A stretch of DNA of 53,397 bases from Acidimicrobiales bacterium (GTDB taxonomy: Bacteria > Actinomycetota > Acidimicrobiia > Acidimicrobiales > MedAcidi-G1): positions 1 through 53,397 of the forward strand of contig JASMLT010000005.1 in the NCBI GenBank assembly GCA_030748555.1. Reading direction: 5' to 3'. A model generated the notes under the pieces. The model was not told where the DNA came from and did not search any database. It was given only the letters and a program-made list of their open reading frames with translations. Position numbers and translations under genes: made by a program. Shown one piece after another: positions 1 to 7,772 of this stretch. The number at the start of each line of letters is the position of its first letter. The stretch's first letter is position 1.

Positions 1-246
1 ACCAGCAATAAACACGCTGTAGGTAGTCCCATGAATTCGGCATGCTGCATTAATTCGCTGGATCCAAAGACGTCTAAATTGGCCTTTTTTTGCACGTCGG
101 TCTCTAAACGCATAGTTTCCTGAATGCATAACTTGTTCATTCGCAGCTCTGAAACTACGGCTTTTATTTCCGTAGTAACCCTTGGCCTGTTTTAAAACTG
201 CCTTATGTTTCTTTTTGCTGTGGACAGCTCTCTTAACTCTGGCCAT
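1..246 (-). CDS. rplT: 50S ribosomal protein L20, N-terminal part (cut by window edge)
   Basis: The first 82 residues are visible and read through to the window edge without a stop. The sequence opens [18 protein letters not shown] and continues with the [16 protein letters not shown] and [15 protein letters not shown] stretches of L20, a 23S rRNA-binding assembly protein of about 117 residues, so roughly a third is missing beyond base 1. The ATG at 244-246 has a GGAG ribosome site a few bases upstream. It is the third gene of the infC-rpmI-rplT operon. In several bacteria L20 represses this operon by binding its leader; whether that applies here is inference. Confidence 0.97.
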   Translation of the reverse strand, partial: MARVKRAVHSKKKHKAVLKQAKGYYGNKSRSFRAANEQVMHSGNYAFRDRRAKKGQFRRLWIQRINAACRIHGTTYSVFIAG

Positions 247-294
247 CTTCAACTCCTTTTATCGGAGACCTCTTTAGCGAGGACCCTGGTGTTA

Positions 295-489
295 TTAAAT
301 ACCTAACTGTTTGCGTATTGCTTTACTGTTAGCTCCGTCTACTTCAGTCATTCTCCCCAAGCGTCGCTTACGCGTGGAACTCTTGTGCTCAAGCATGTGA
401 TTTTTGTTTGCCTTACGGCGTCGCAAACGACCACTACCTGTAACTTTTATTCTCTTAGCAGCGCCCCTGTGGGTTTTCATTTTTGGCAT
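295..489 (-). CDS. rpmI: 50S ribosomal protein L35
   Basis: This 64-residue, strongly basic protein opens [20 protein letters not shown] and carries the [16 protein letters not shown] segment of bacterial L35. L35 is a small late-assembly protein of the large ribosomal subunit. The length matches the family. The ATG has a GGGAG ribosome site five bases upstream. It lies between infC (24-base gap) and rplT (48-base gap), the standard order for these three translation genes, and is expected to be co-transcribed with both. Confidence 0.97.
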   Translation of the reverse strand: MPKMKTHRGAAKRIKVTGSGRLRRRKANKNHMLEHKSSTRKRRLGRMTEVDGANSKAIRKQLGI

Positions 490-513
490 AATTACTCCCG
501 CTTGTTTTAAGTT

Positions 514-1185
514 CTAATCAGTTTCTATGTCTTGTTCTTCTTCAACTTCATTACTTGTCTGCTCTTCATCAACTTCTGATGAAGATTCGGCCTCTTCTAA
601 AGCTTCCTCCATTTCAAGTGCTTCCGCTTGCAAAGCTTCAATAGCTTCACGTTGCCTACGTGTTGCCTTTCCAGGAGTTAGCAACATGGTCATATTGCGA
701 CCTTCTTGTTCAGGGTAAACCTCAACTCTTCCAACGTGTGAAATGGATTCAGCTATATCGTCCAAGATTTTCCGTCCGAGTTGCGGGTATTGAATTTCCC
801 GACCTCTGAACATGATGGTCACTTTGACTTTACTTCCTTCGGTTAAAAACTTTTCCACCTGTCGAGTTTTCGTTTCGAAGTCACCTGATCCTATTTTTGG
901 ACGGTATTTCATTTCCTTCACGAGGATATGAGTTGCTTTTTTTCGTGATTCCTTGGCTTTCTGAGATTGTTCGTATTTGAACTTTCCATAGTCCATCACA
1001 CGACAAACCGGAGGGTCTGCCTGATTGGCAACTTCCACCAAATCTAATCCTGCTTCTTGTGCGAAACGAAGCGCCTCTGAAATCGGTTTAATCCCTACCT
1101 GTTCCCCCTCAGCGGAAACCAGTCGGACATTTTCTACCCGAATATCCTCATTAACTCTCGGTTCTTCTTCAGTTGGGTTAGCTAT
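514..1185 (-). CDS. infC: Translation initiation factor IF-3, rare ATA start
   Basis: IF-3 binds the 30S subunit and checks start-codon pairing. The body matches the family: an N-terminal domain with RVNEDIRVENVRLV and EAGLDLVEVA, then PPVCRVMDYGKFKYE, then a C-terminal domain with FRGREIQYPQLG. The first ATG-like position in frame falls well inside the N-domain, so the true start is further upstream. An in-frame TGA lies two codons before an ATA at 1183-1185, which is preceded by an AGGAG ribosome site, so I choose ATA (223 residues). Rare start codons on infC let IF-3 repress its own translation in other bacteria. The last 35 or so residues are very acidic, an extension also known in actinobacterial IF-3. 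Confidence 0.92.
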   Translation of the reverse strand: MANPTEEEPRVNEDIRVENVRLVSAEGEQVGIKPISEALRFAQEAGLDLVEVANQADPPVCRVMDYGKFKYEQSQKAKESRKKATHILVKEMKYRPKIGSGDFETKTRQVEKFLTEGSKVKVTIMFRGREIQYPQLGRKILDDIAESISHVGRVEVYPEQEGRNMTMLLTPGKATRRQREAIEALQAEALEMEEALEEAESSSEVDEEQTSNEVEEEQDIETD

Positions 1186-1254
1186 TGTTCGTCACTCCTG
1201 TGTGGCACGTAGTTTCTCCTCCGTGGTTGATTACATTTTTTACACACAAATATC

Positions 1255-1313
1255 CTTTAGACTTTTATTGCCGTCTAAAGAATAAAGGCGGGCAATAGAA
1301 AAAGGAGCCCGCC
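1255..1313 (-). promoter_or_regulatory. infC leader: attenuator-like hairpin plus second hairpin
   Basis: Reading the minus strand, a perfect 7-bp GC stem (GGCGGGC at 1313-1307 with GCCCGCC at 1293-1287, 13-base loop) is followed by the U-rich run TTTATTCTTT, resembling an intrinsic terminator. A perfect 8-bp stem follows (CTTTAGAC at 1280-1273 with GTCTAAAG at 1262-1255). The loop of the second hairpin holds GGCAAT (1272-1267), the complement of ATTGCC (1296-1291) at the base of the first hairpin's 3' arm, so a competing or pseudoknot pairing can form. The element lies 70 bases before the infC start. Attenuated and L20-binding leaders are known for this operon elsewhere. Confidence 0.6.
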
Positions 1314-1451
1314 GTAAAAACCAAAACTCACTTAGAGTGGTCTGGTGGGGTGGGAACCCGCTTTCTATTTATTTTCGCCCTCTAGAGTACCAACATAGAA
1401 CTGAAGCAGTGCAGAGTTACGTCAGAAAATATTTAATAAATTGGAGGAACA

Positions 1452-1850
1452 ATGAATAGTTTGTGGACGCCGGATGGAGAGCACAGTGTCAATCCGGAAC
1501 AAGAAGCGGAGTCTTCGGAGTTTTCTGAACTCTCACAAGAAGAACAAGAACAGGCTGAAGCATTAGCTGCTGAGATGAACGCAGTTCGCGAACAGCTAGC
1601 TGCAGCACCTGCTGAAATTGTTGTGGCTAACCACCTAATGGGTTTATATGAACTTGCAGCAATACATCTTTCTCAGCAGCCTCCGAAAATGGATGAAGCT
1701 TCTCTGGCGATCGACGCCATGGCAGCGGTTTTGGATTCTTTAGCCGGAAGATTAGGAGAAGCTGAAGGAACTCTTAAAGATGCCTTGCATCAAATTCGTC
1801 TTGCCTTTGTCCAACTTGGCAATCAGGAAGACGCCCCTGACGGAGAGTAA
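1452..1850 (+). CDS. DUF1844-like protein divergent from infC
   Basis: A 132-residue protein whose ATG follows a strong GGAGG ribosome site six bases upstream. The N-terminal third is acidic and glutamate-rich. From about residue 55 comes a helical core with PAEIVVANHLMGLYELAAIHL, then MDEASLAIDAMAAVLDSLAGRL and TLKDALHQIRLAFVQL. This resembles DUF1844 proteins, which I recall lying next to infC in other actinobacteria; the biochemical role is unknown. There is no signal peptide or membrane segment, so it should be cytosolic. It is one of only two plus-strand genes, shares the upstream region with infC, and ends 15 bases from the convergent hisG end. Confidence 0.8.
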   Translation: MNSLWTPDGEHSVNPEQEAESSEFSELSQEEQEQAEALAAEMNAVREQLAAAPAEIVVANHLMGLYELAAIHLSQQPPKMDEASLAIDAMAAVLDSLAGRLGEAEGTLKDALHQIRLAFVQLGNQEDAPDGE

Positions 1851-1865
1851 ACTGTTTAATTGCTT

Positions 1866-2741
1866 TTAATGAACAATCTTGGATAGAGGGAGTTCAATAA
1901 TATCGGAAGCACCTTTGTCTCTAAGTTCTGGAATTAATATGTTTATTTCTGTTTTTGCTACAACAGTTTCGACAGCGTACCCCTCGCCCTTAGCAAGTTC
2001 ATTAACGGTTGGAGCCTTCATGGAAGGTATGACTTCAAGAACACTCTGCAACTGTTCTGCTGAAACATTCATTTTTACAAGAACCTTTCCTCTCGCTTCT
2101 AAAGTGCCTTCTAGAAGTGTGTGAATTTGCTCCATGGCATGACGCAGTTCAGGGTTTTCGAAAGACTCACGATTCGCTACCAATTCAGTATGGCTTATGA
2201 GTATCGTGTCAATAATTTTCAAACCTGCAGCTTTTAGTGCCCTACCCGTCTCGGTTAAGTCCACTACAGCATCAACTATGTCAGGAGCCTTGGCTTCAGT
2301 CGCCCCGTAGCTGAGATGTATGTCCGCATCGACACCTTGTGTGTTGAAAAAATTTTTCGTCAAATTTGGATATTCAGTGGAAACTTTTACACCTGAAGGC
2401 AAATCTTTCACTTTTTCGTAAGGCGAGCCTTCAGGAACAGCCACAACAATATTTACCGGCCTTGCCGTAGCTTTGGAATAGTGCAATTTCCCTAATGAGA
2501 TCACGTCACTTTCGGTTTCTTCAATCCAGTCACGTCCTGTTATTCCTATATCGAACAGACCATCGGCAATGTAAGTAGGAATTTCTTGAGGTCTCAGGAT
2601 TCTGACTTCATCAATTCGCGGATCGTCAATAATAGCTCTATAGTCAACTTTTGAAGAACGGCCAACTGAGAGATCAGCAGAATCAAACAAATCCAACGTC
2701 GCTTGCTCTAAGGAGCCTTTTGGTAAAACAATTTTTAGCAC
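1866..2741 (-). CDS. hisG: ATP phosphoribosyltransferase, long form
   Basis: HisG condenses ATP with PRPP in the first step of histidine synthesis. The protein opens MLKIVLPKGSLEQATLDLF. The PRPP-binding segment DLTETGRALKAAGL lies at about residues 161-174. At 291 residues it is the long form with a C-terminal ACT-like domain (about 215 onward), which gives histidine feedback and makes a HisZ subunit unnecessary. The start is GTG (2739-2741) without a Shine-Dalgarno; TAAGTT lies six bases upstream, suggesting a leaderless transcript. No other his gene is in the window, so it is split from the rest of its pathway. Confidence 0.95.
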   Translation of the reverse strand: MLKIVLPKGSLEQATLDLFDSADLSVGRSSKVDYRAIIDDPRIDEVRILRPQEIPTYIADGLFDIGITGRDWIEETESDVISLGKLHYSKATARPVNIVVAVPEGSPYEKVKDLPSGVKVSTEYPNLTKNFFNTQGVDADIHLSYGATEAKAPDIVDAVVDLTETGRALKAAGLKIIDTILISHTELVANRESFENPELRHAMEQIHTLLEGTLEARGKVLVKMNVSAEQLQSVLEVIPSMKAPTVNELAKGEGYAVETVVAKTEINILIPELRDKGASDIIELPLSKIVH

Positions 2742-2747
2742 AATACA

Positions 2748-2766
2748 AACTTAGCCACTGGGTGGC
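2748..2766 (-). promoter_or_regulatory. Predicted hisG -10 box with abutting inverted repeat
   Basis: On the minus strand TAAGTT (2753-2748) fits TANNNT and lies six bases before the GTG start of hisG. Directly upstream and touching it is a perfect inverted repeat GCCAC-CCA-GTGGC (2766-2754). An inverted repeat at this spot could be an operator, or a short hairpin if transcription starts further upstream. No U-run follows, so it is not an intrinsic terminator. Confidence 0.4.
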
Positions 2767-2794
2767 GTCCAAGTGTGTTGATTTTAAATAACTT

Positions 2795-3838
2795 TCATGA
2801 AAGGACTAAATCCAATCGAACGTCCTCACCCAATTGGGTAACATTGACAAATTTTCCTCGTTTAATCGAGTCAATGGTCGCGATGCCGGCACCACTTAAT
2901 AATGGCTTACCGTCATCACCTCCCATGATCGAAGGAGAAACGTAAATTGCATAGCGGTCTATCAGTCCTTCTCGATGCATCTGCCCAGCTAAATCAGCTC
3001 CTCCTTCAACGAGTAGTTGCAGCACTCCTTCATTTCCCAACTTTTGAATCAAATCCCCTAAAGGCCCTTTCCATGATTCAGCAGGTTCGACTTGAGCACC
3101 TTCTGGTATTTCACCAATGACAATTCGACGGGGATTAGAGCCATCAACCGACCTGACGGTAAGACTAGGGTCGTCGCTCCTAACTGTCCCTGCCCCTACA
3201 CAAATAGCGTCACTTTCTGCTCGTATCTTGTGCACGTCAATTCTTGCTTCTTCACCTGTGATCCAATTGCTCGACCCATCAGGTGCGGCAATACGACCAT
3301 CTAATGTTGCCGCTAATTTGAGAATCACATAAGGCCGGCCTGTGTGTCGGTGATGAAGGTAGGGAGCTAGTTGTTTCTCAGCATCAGCTATGTTTTGACC
3401 TGTATTCACTTCGATCCCAGCGGCTCTGAGTGCCTCCACCCCTGCCCCTGAGACTCTTTCATCTGGGTCGATTAATGCCACAACCACTCTCTTAACTCCC
3501 GATTGAATAATCGCATCGGTGCATGGGTCTGTACGGCCACGGTGATTACAAGGTTCAAGAGTCGTGTATAGAGTTGCTCCGTTTGCCAGCTCTCCTGCAT
3601 CTTCAAGAGCCTTTACTTCTGCATGTACACCCTCTGCCGCTACTGCATTGTGAAAAACCAAAGGTGACTCATTTGTTTCGTAGTCCGCTTGGAAAGGTCC
3701 GGTCGCACCTTCACCTACGATCTGACCTTTAGCTACAACAACAGCTCCAACCCAGGGGTTTGGAGCTGAATAAAACCGTGCTTTTTCTGCGACCTCAATA
3801 GCCTCGGCCATAAACTTAGCATCTTCTTCTAAGCTCAT
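2795..3838 (-). CDS. ribD: Bifunctional riboflavin deaminase/reductase RibD
   Basis: RibD catalyses two consecutive riboflavin steps: deamination of the GTP-derived diaminopyrimidine and NADPH reduction of its ribosyl side chain. The N-terminal deaminase has the zinc motif HAE at 72-74 and PCNHRGRTDPC at 96-106. The C-terminal reductase begins near residue 165 (ILKLAATLDGRIA) and includes ITGEEAR, RAESDAICVGAGTV and LVEGGADLAG. Length 347 is usual. A segment of about 20 residues (46-68) before HAE is longer than in the common form. It follows mog by two bases. The other rib genes are not in the window, so it is not part of a local riboflavin operon. Confidence 0.95.
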   Translation of the reverse strand: MSLEEDAKFMAEAIEVAEKARFYSAPNPWVGAVVVAKGQIVGEGATGPFQADYETNESPLVFHNAVAAEGVHAEVKALEDAGELANGATLYTTLEPCNHRGRTDPCTDAIIQSGVKRVVVALIDPDERVSGAGVEALRAAGIEVNTGQNIADAEKQLAPYLHHRHTGRPYVILKLAATLDGRIAAPDGSSNWITGEEARIDVHKIRAESDAICVGAGTVRSDDPSLTVRSVDGSNPRRIVIGEIPEGAQVEPAESWKGPLGDLIQKLGNEGVLQLLVEGGADLAGQMHREGLIDRYAIYVSPSIMGGDDGKPLLSGAGIATIDSIKRGKFVNVTQLGEDVRLDLVLS

Positions 3839-3840
3839 GA

Positions 3841-4377
3841 TCAGGCCGGATGTGGGTCAGTGTTGTCTGACAGGAGACCGACTGCGTGTGGAATAACATC
3901 TATGACCGCTTCCAAACACTCAATACACCCTTTTTCAGAACCAGGTGTGTTTATAACAAGTGTGGTTCCAATCGTTCCGGCAACGCCTCGGGAAAGTCTC
4001 CCCAGAGGATTGACCAATCTCATCGCTTCAGCTAATCCTGGGGCTTCCCGCTCTATTGCCATCAACGTTCCCTCTGGTGTTTGATCTCGAGGGCCAAAAC
4101 CTGTACCTCCCGTAGTGACAATCAGTCCATGGAAGCCATGCGCCAAAGACACTAGAGTTTTAGCCACTTCGTCGCCGCCGTCAGGTGTTACCGAGGTGTC
4201 TGCAACAGTCCATCCTTCATTGGAAACACGTTCAACCAATGCTTCACTTGATTTGTTTTCACGTACTCCGTGTGCGACTCCATCTGAGACTGTCAAGATT
4301 TTTACTTTTACTTCTTTTTTCACAGATTGTGCTTTTTCGTCCACAAGATAAGCATAACTACCGTCTCGCCTGCTCAT
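3841..4377 (-). CDS. mog: Molybdopterin biosynthesis protein of the Mog/MoaB family
   Basis: The family activates molybdopterin by adenylylation before molybdate insertion. The signature TTGGTGFGPRDQTPEGT spans about residues 88-104, and NTPGSEKGC lies near residue 148; both are substrate-binding loops of the MoeA/MogA fold. The first 23 residues look unrelated to the core, which begins at VKVKILTVSDG; the ATG at 4375-4377 is the furthest upstream plausible start. Mog and MoaB cannot be told apart from this alone. The start codon is only 21 bases from that of the divergent hydrolase gene, so the two promoters must overlap each other or the opposing coding sequence. Confidence 0.85.
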   Translation of the reverse strand: MSRRDGSYAYLVDEKAQSVKKEVKVKILTVSDGVAHGVRENKSSEALVERVSNEGWTVADTSVTPDGGDEVAKTLVSLAHGFHGLIVTTGGTGFGPRDQTPEGTLMAIEREAPGLAEAMRLVNPLGRLSRGVAGTIGTTLVINTPGSEKGCIECLEAVIDVIPHAVGLLSDNTDPHPA

Positions 4378-4386
4378 GACTTCCGA

Positions 4387-4392
4387 TAAGGT
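4387..4392 (+). promoter_or_regulatory. Predicted -10 box of the hydrolase gene
   Basis: TAAGGT lies six bases before the ATG at 4399. It fits the actinobacterial TANNNT element, and no convincing Shine-Dalgarno is present, so a leaderless transcript is likely. Any -35 element would fall inside the start of mog. Confidence 0.4.
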
Positions 4393-4398
4393 CTCACA

Positions 4399-5193
4399 AT
4401 GGAATTAAATGCCTTAGACGGCTACGAAATAGGCGAATTTGAACATAGCGGTAGAAGCAAAACAGTTCTTCGTATTGGTTCAGGTCCTGCTGTGATCGTC
4501 ATGGCAGAAATCCCTGGAATCACACCTCGAGTCGCTGAATTTGGTAGAAAAGTTGCAGGAATAGGCTGCACTGCAATCCTCCCCTCGCTTTTTGGAGTTC
4601 CTGGGGAAAAACCCACACTTGGAAACACAATCCGAGTGCTAAAAAAGAATTGCATCTCACGAGAATTTACTTCTCTCATGACTCGGCGAACATCTCCAGT
4701 CACCGATTGGTTAAGAGCGCTTGCCGCTTTTGAGCATGGAAGGTGTGGGGGGCCTGGAGTGGGAGCGGTAGGAATGTGTTTCACAGGGGGTTTTGCTTTA
4801 GGAATGATGCTGGATGAACGACTTATCGCACCAGTTCTGAGTCAACCGAGCTTGCCTCTGCCTTTTGGGAAAAAACGAAAGAAATCAATCGGCATTTCCA
4901 ATGCTGATCTAGAAGTAGTCAAAAATCGTGTCGATAATGGAGTTTGCATTTTAGGCCTCAGGTTCTCCAATGATTCGATGGCACCCAGTGAACGTTTTGC
5001 GAGACTGCATGAAGAGTTTGGAGATGGGTTTGTGTCTGTTGAGATTGATTCATCGCCTGGAAACACTCATGGGATCAGCACACGTGCCCATTCTGTGCTT
5101 ACAGAGGAATCTGTCGATGAACCCGGACACCCGACTTTCGAAGCCTTAAAGCTTGTTCTTGAACATTTGAAGGAAAAACTAATTGTGGTTTAA
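4399..5193 (+). CDS. Dienelactone hydrolase-like alpha/beta hydrolase
   Basis: A 264-residue cytosolic alpha/beta hydrolase. The nucleophile elbow is GMCFTGG with Cys127, matching the cysteine nucleophile of the dienelactone hydrolase family rather than a serine. Asp192 (in RFSNDSMAPSERF) and His231 or His224 (in GNTHGISTRAHSVLT) are candidates for the rest of the triad. The VIVMAEIPGITP stretch matches the family's early strand and oxyanion region. The natural substrate cannot be read from sequence, and no aromatic-degradation genes are nearby. It is one of two plus-strand genes and ends four bases from the convergent rsmB, with no terminator visible between them. Confidence 0.85.
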   Translation: MELNALDGYEIGEFEHSGRSKTVLRIGSGPAVIVMAEIPGITPRVAEFGRKVAGIGCTAILPSLFGVPGEKPTLGNTIRVLKKNCISREFTSLMTRRTSPVTDWLRALAAFEHGRCGGPGVGAVGMCFTGGFALGMMLDERLIAPVLSQPSLPLPFGKKRKKSIGISNADLEVVKNRVDNGVCILGLRFSNDSMAPSERFARLHEEFGDGFVSVEIDSSPGNTHGISTRAHSVLTEESVDEPGHPTFEALKLVLEHLKEKLIVV

Positions 5194-5197
5194 AACA

Positions 5198-6325
5198 TCA
5201 CGGTGCTCTATAACGAAAAACAGACATTCCTTCGCTATCGAGATCTTGAGGAAGGATCATTCCACCTCTTCCGTGCTTTCGCCAAGGGTGAGGCAAATCA
5301 CCTATTTCTTGGACATTCATAAGGTTTCGAAATTTTTCATCCACTCCAACAGTTTCCATATTGGTCAGTGTGCAAACACTGTAAATAAGCAAACCTCCAG
5401 ATTTAAGCATGGTTAAAGCTGAACATAATAGTTTCAACTGAAGGTCCGCTAAAACAGCTATGTCTTCTTCTTTAATTCTCCATCTAGCGTCAGCTCTTCT
5501 TCTTAAAACACCAAGTCCGCTACAAGGAGCATCAACTATGACTCTTGAGGCTTCACCTTTTTTGAATGGTAAATCTGTTCCGTCAGCAACAACCAATGGA
5601 AGTTTTATATTGAGTTCCAGGGAGTTTGTTCTCGCTAATTTAAGTCTTTTCAGGGATGAATCTGCTGCAATTACAGGAAATCCTGCTGAAACAGCTGCGC
5701 TAGCTTTACCACCAGGAGCTGCGCATACATCAATTACTGGGCCTTCCCCCCATGTTCCTTCTTCTGTTAACAGATCTGATACCAGCTGAGAGGCCTCATC
5801 TTGAAAATAGCCATCTTCACGGGGGGTCGCTGCTTTTGAACTATTCATACACTTGAGTGCTTCTCTAGCTTCAGGTTCTCCAAGGTCAGACACAAGTCTC
5901 TCCACTATCCAATCCGGATAGCTGTATTCGATCGCTTTTGTGGGCCAATCAACCGTCTCTTTTGCGACTTTGCGCAAAACAGCGTTACATAAGCCTCTTG
6001 CCCACTTAGGCGCCAAGGAAACTGAACCGTTTACAGCAGCATGGTCGGGTATGTTCGTCCAATGAAGCTGGTAGGCACCTAAACGCAAAATTGTACGAAC
6101 ATCTGGATGCAATTTTTTGCTAATGAATCGATCAATCAAAAAATCGCATGCTCTACGCATTCTTGTAACGCCATAGACCAGTTCAGTGACCAGTGCCTTG
6201 TCTCTTTCATCCAGTTCAGAGGCATCCAAGGCAGCTCTTAACGCTAAATTCGCGAATGCTGAATCCTTTTCGACCCGACTAAGAACCTTTAAAGCCAGAG
6301 CACGTGCCTCGTTGTTTTCAGCCAT
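5198..6325 (-). CDS. rsmB: 16S rRNA (cytosine-5) methyltransferase RsmB
   Basis: RsmB methylates C967 of 16S rRNA with S-adenosylmethionine. An N-terminal NusB-like RNA-binding domain (about 1-135) precedes the methyltransferase. SAM motif I is DVCAAPGGKASA at 199-210. The two active cysteines are C268 in DAPCSG and C318 in YSVCTLT. At 375 residues it is shorter than the usual 430 or so; the shortfall lies between about residues 160 and 178, where the usual IRVN-containing segment is almost gone and the text passes straight to FQDEASQLV. It overlaps fmt by eight bases (ATGGCTGA), the normal neighbour, which argues against a pseudogene. Confidence 0.93.
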   Translation of the reverse strand: MAENNEARALALKVLSRVEKDSAFANLALRAALDASELDERDKALVTELVYGVTRMRRACDFLIDRFISKKLHPDVRTILRLGAYQLHWTNIPDHAAVNGSVSLAPKWARGLCNAVLRKVAKETVDWPTKAIEYSYPDWIVERLVSDLGEPEAREALKCMNSSKAATPREDGYFQDEASQLVSDLLTEEGTWGEGPVIDVCAAPGGKASAAVSAGFPVIAADSSLKRLKLARTNSLELNIKLPLVVADGTDLPFKKGEASRVIVDAPCSGLGVLRRRADARWRIKEEDIAVLADLQLKLLCSALTMLKSGGLLIYSVCTLTNMETVGVDEKFRNLMNVQEIGDLPHPWRKHGRGGMILPQDLDSEGMSVFRYRAP

Positions 6326-7214
6326 CTCCGAATACGCTATTTTCTTCTAAACGCGCACCTAGTTTCCATGAATCGAATGCTTGTCGGGCTCGATTTTGAG
6401 ATTGAACCTCGATTAGTCGCAATACACCTTTACCAGTATTCACATGGTCTCCAACTAGTTGACCAGGTGAACCTTGAACCTCTTGGGTATTTGCTTCAGC
6501 TTTCCAGATTTTGAAACGCTCACCTCTAAATGTTGTCCATGCTCCACCGATTCTGACCAACCGGTCGATTTTTTCAGCCTCGTGTCTCCAATCTACTTCT
6601 CTCTCTTGAGGGGTAATTTTTTCAGCCCAAACTATCTCTCCCACCTGAGGTGCCGGTTCACCAAGCCCATCAACGAGTGTTGATACGAGCAGTTCACAGC
6701 CCGCTGCAATCAACCGGTCTCTAAGAGTTTCTGTAGTGTCACGTGCTAAAATTTCTACTTCTTGTCGAGCAAAAACGCCTCCAACATCAAACTCTTCCCC
6801 TACTTCCATTATGCAGACCCCACTTTTTGTATCACCGGCAAGAATCGCTCTTTCTATAGGGGCAGGCCCTCTCCATCTGGGGAGTAATGAAAAATGAACA
6901 TTTATCATTGGAACTCTTCCTAGAAGGTCGATCGGAATAAAACTTCCATACGCTACTACCACCGCAAGGTCTATTCCGAAATTTTCTATATCTTCTATCT
7001 CGTGAATAACTGGCAAATCCATTTCGATAGCGGCTCGTTTGACCGGAGAAGGAGAAGGGTCTTCACCCCTGCCCCTTCTGTGATCCTCTCCGGTTACCAC
7101 TACTTCAATGTCATATCCAGATGAATACAAACTTTTCATGAAAGGAACCGATAACTCGGGAGTGCCTACAAAAGCCAACTTTTTGAAATCGTTAGTCACT
7201 TTGTGAAAACCCAA
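6318..7214 (-). CDS. fmt: Methionyl-tRNA formyltransferase
   Basis: Fmt formylates the initiator Met-tRNA. The catalytic set is present: N105 and H107 in NVHFSLLPRWRGPAPIE and D143 in EEFDVGGV. The C-terminal OB-like tRNA-binding domain is compact, giving about 298 residues against the usual 310-315. The start is uncertain. A TTG at 7212-7214 has GGAGAG a few bases upstream and overlaps def by 23 bases; a GTG at 7197-7199 would give an 8-base overlap like that of rsmB but has no ribosome site nearby. I prefer TTG. It is paired with def, which removes the formyl group from nascent proteins. Confidence 0.93.
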   Translation of the reverse strand: MGFHKVTNDFKKLAFVGTPELSVPFMKSLYSSGYDIEVVVTGEDHRRGRGEDPSPSPVKRAAIEMDLPVIHEIEDIENFGIDLAVVVAYGSFIPIDLLGRVPMINVHFSLLPRWRGPAPIERAILAGDTKSGVCIMEVGEEFDVGGVFARQEVEILARDTTETLRDRLIAAGCELLVSTLVDGLGEPAPQVGEIVWAEKITPQEREVDWRHEAEKIDRLVRIGGAWTTFRGERFKIWKAEANTQEVQGSPGQLVGDHVNTGKGVLRLIEVQSQNRARQAFDSWKLGARLEENSVFGDG

Positions 7215-7734
7215 GACTCTCTCCCACTATTGGAAGTGGAGAAACTGTTGAATCGCCGATACCCATTAGTGTTTTATTAGCCTCACGCTTTTGATCTTCA
7301 TCTAGGTGGTCAACGAGCAGCACCCCGTCTAGGTGATCCATTTCATGTTGAAACAATCGAGCTTCCAGTTCATCCGCCTCGAAAGAAACTTCCTTACCAT
7401 CTAAGTCAACTCCCACTATATGAATCTGTTTGGGTCGCAGTAATTCCCATGAAAGCCCCGGAATCGACAAACAACCTTCTTCAAAAGTCCATTCCCCATC
7501 AGCATCTTTTATTTCAGGATTTATCAACACACCCGGGCCTGAACCCCAATCGTAGACAAAAAGTCTTTTTTGGACCCCTACTTGAGTCGCGGCTAAACCT
7601 ATTCCAGGTGCTGAATACATCGTTGACAGCATTTCTTGCGTCAAACGGGCGAGATTTTCTGTTATTTCTGTTACTTCTGTCGCCTTAACCCTTAGTACAG
7701 GATCTCCGATGACTCTTATTGCATTCGTACCCAT
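7192..7734 (-). CDS. def: Peptide deformylase
   Basis: Def removes the N-formyl group from nascent polypeptides. The three motifs are intact: GIGLAATQVG (44-53), EEGCLS with metal ligand C88, and HEMDH with ligands H130 and H134 and catalytic E131. Length 180 is typical of type I enzymes. The ATG at 7732-7734 has no Shine-Dalgarno but has TAACCT six bases upstream, so it may begin a leaderless transcript within the priA-def gap. It sits between priA and fmt, the common priA-def-fmt-rsmB order. Confidence 0.97.
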   Translation of the reverse strand: MGTNAIRVIGDPVLRVKATEVTEITENLARLTQEMLSTMYSAPGIGLAATQVGVQKRLFVYDWGSGPGVLINPEIKDADGEWTFEEGCLSIPGLSWELLRPKQIHIVGVDLDGKEVSFEADELEARLFQHEMDHLDGVLLVDHLDEDQKREANKTLMGIGDSTVSPLPIVGESLGFSQSD

Positions 7735-7740
7735 TATGAA

Positions 7741-7746
7741 AGGTTA
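7741..7746 (-). promoter_or_regulatory. Predicted -10 box of def
   Basis: TAACCT on the minus strand, six bases before the def ATG, in the 38-base gap after priA. It fits TANNNT, and def lacks a ribosome site. Confidence 0.4.
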
Positions 7747-7772
7747 TCGGCAGAAGGCTTTTGGTTTGACTG

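Noticed and set aside
527-718. Plus-strand open frame opposite infC
   Set aside because: It is a serine-rich mirror of the acidic infC tail, has no ribosome site and overlaps a certain gene; the same applies to the other long plus-strand frames opposite minus-strand genes.
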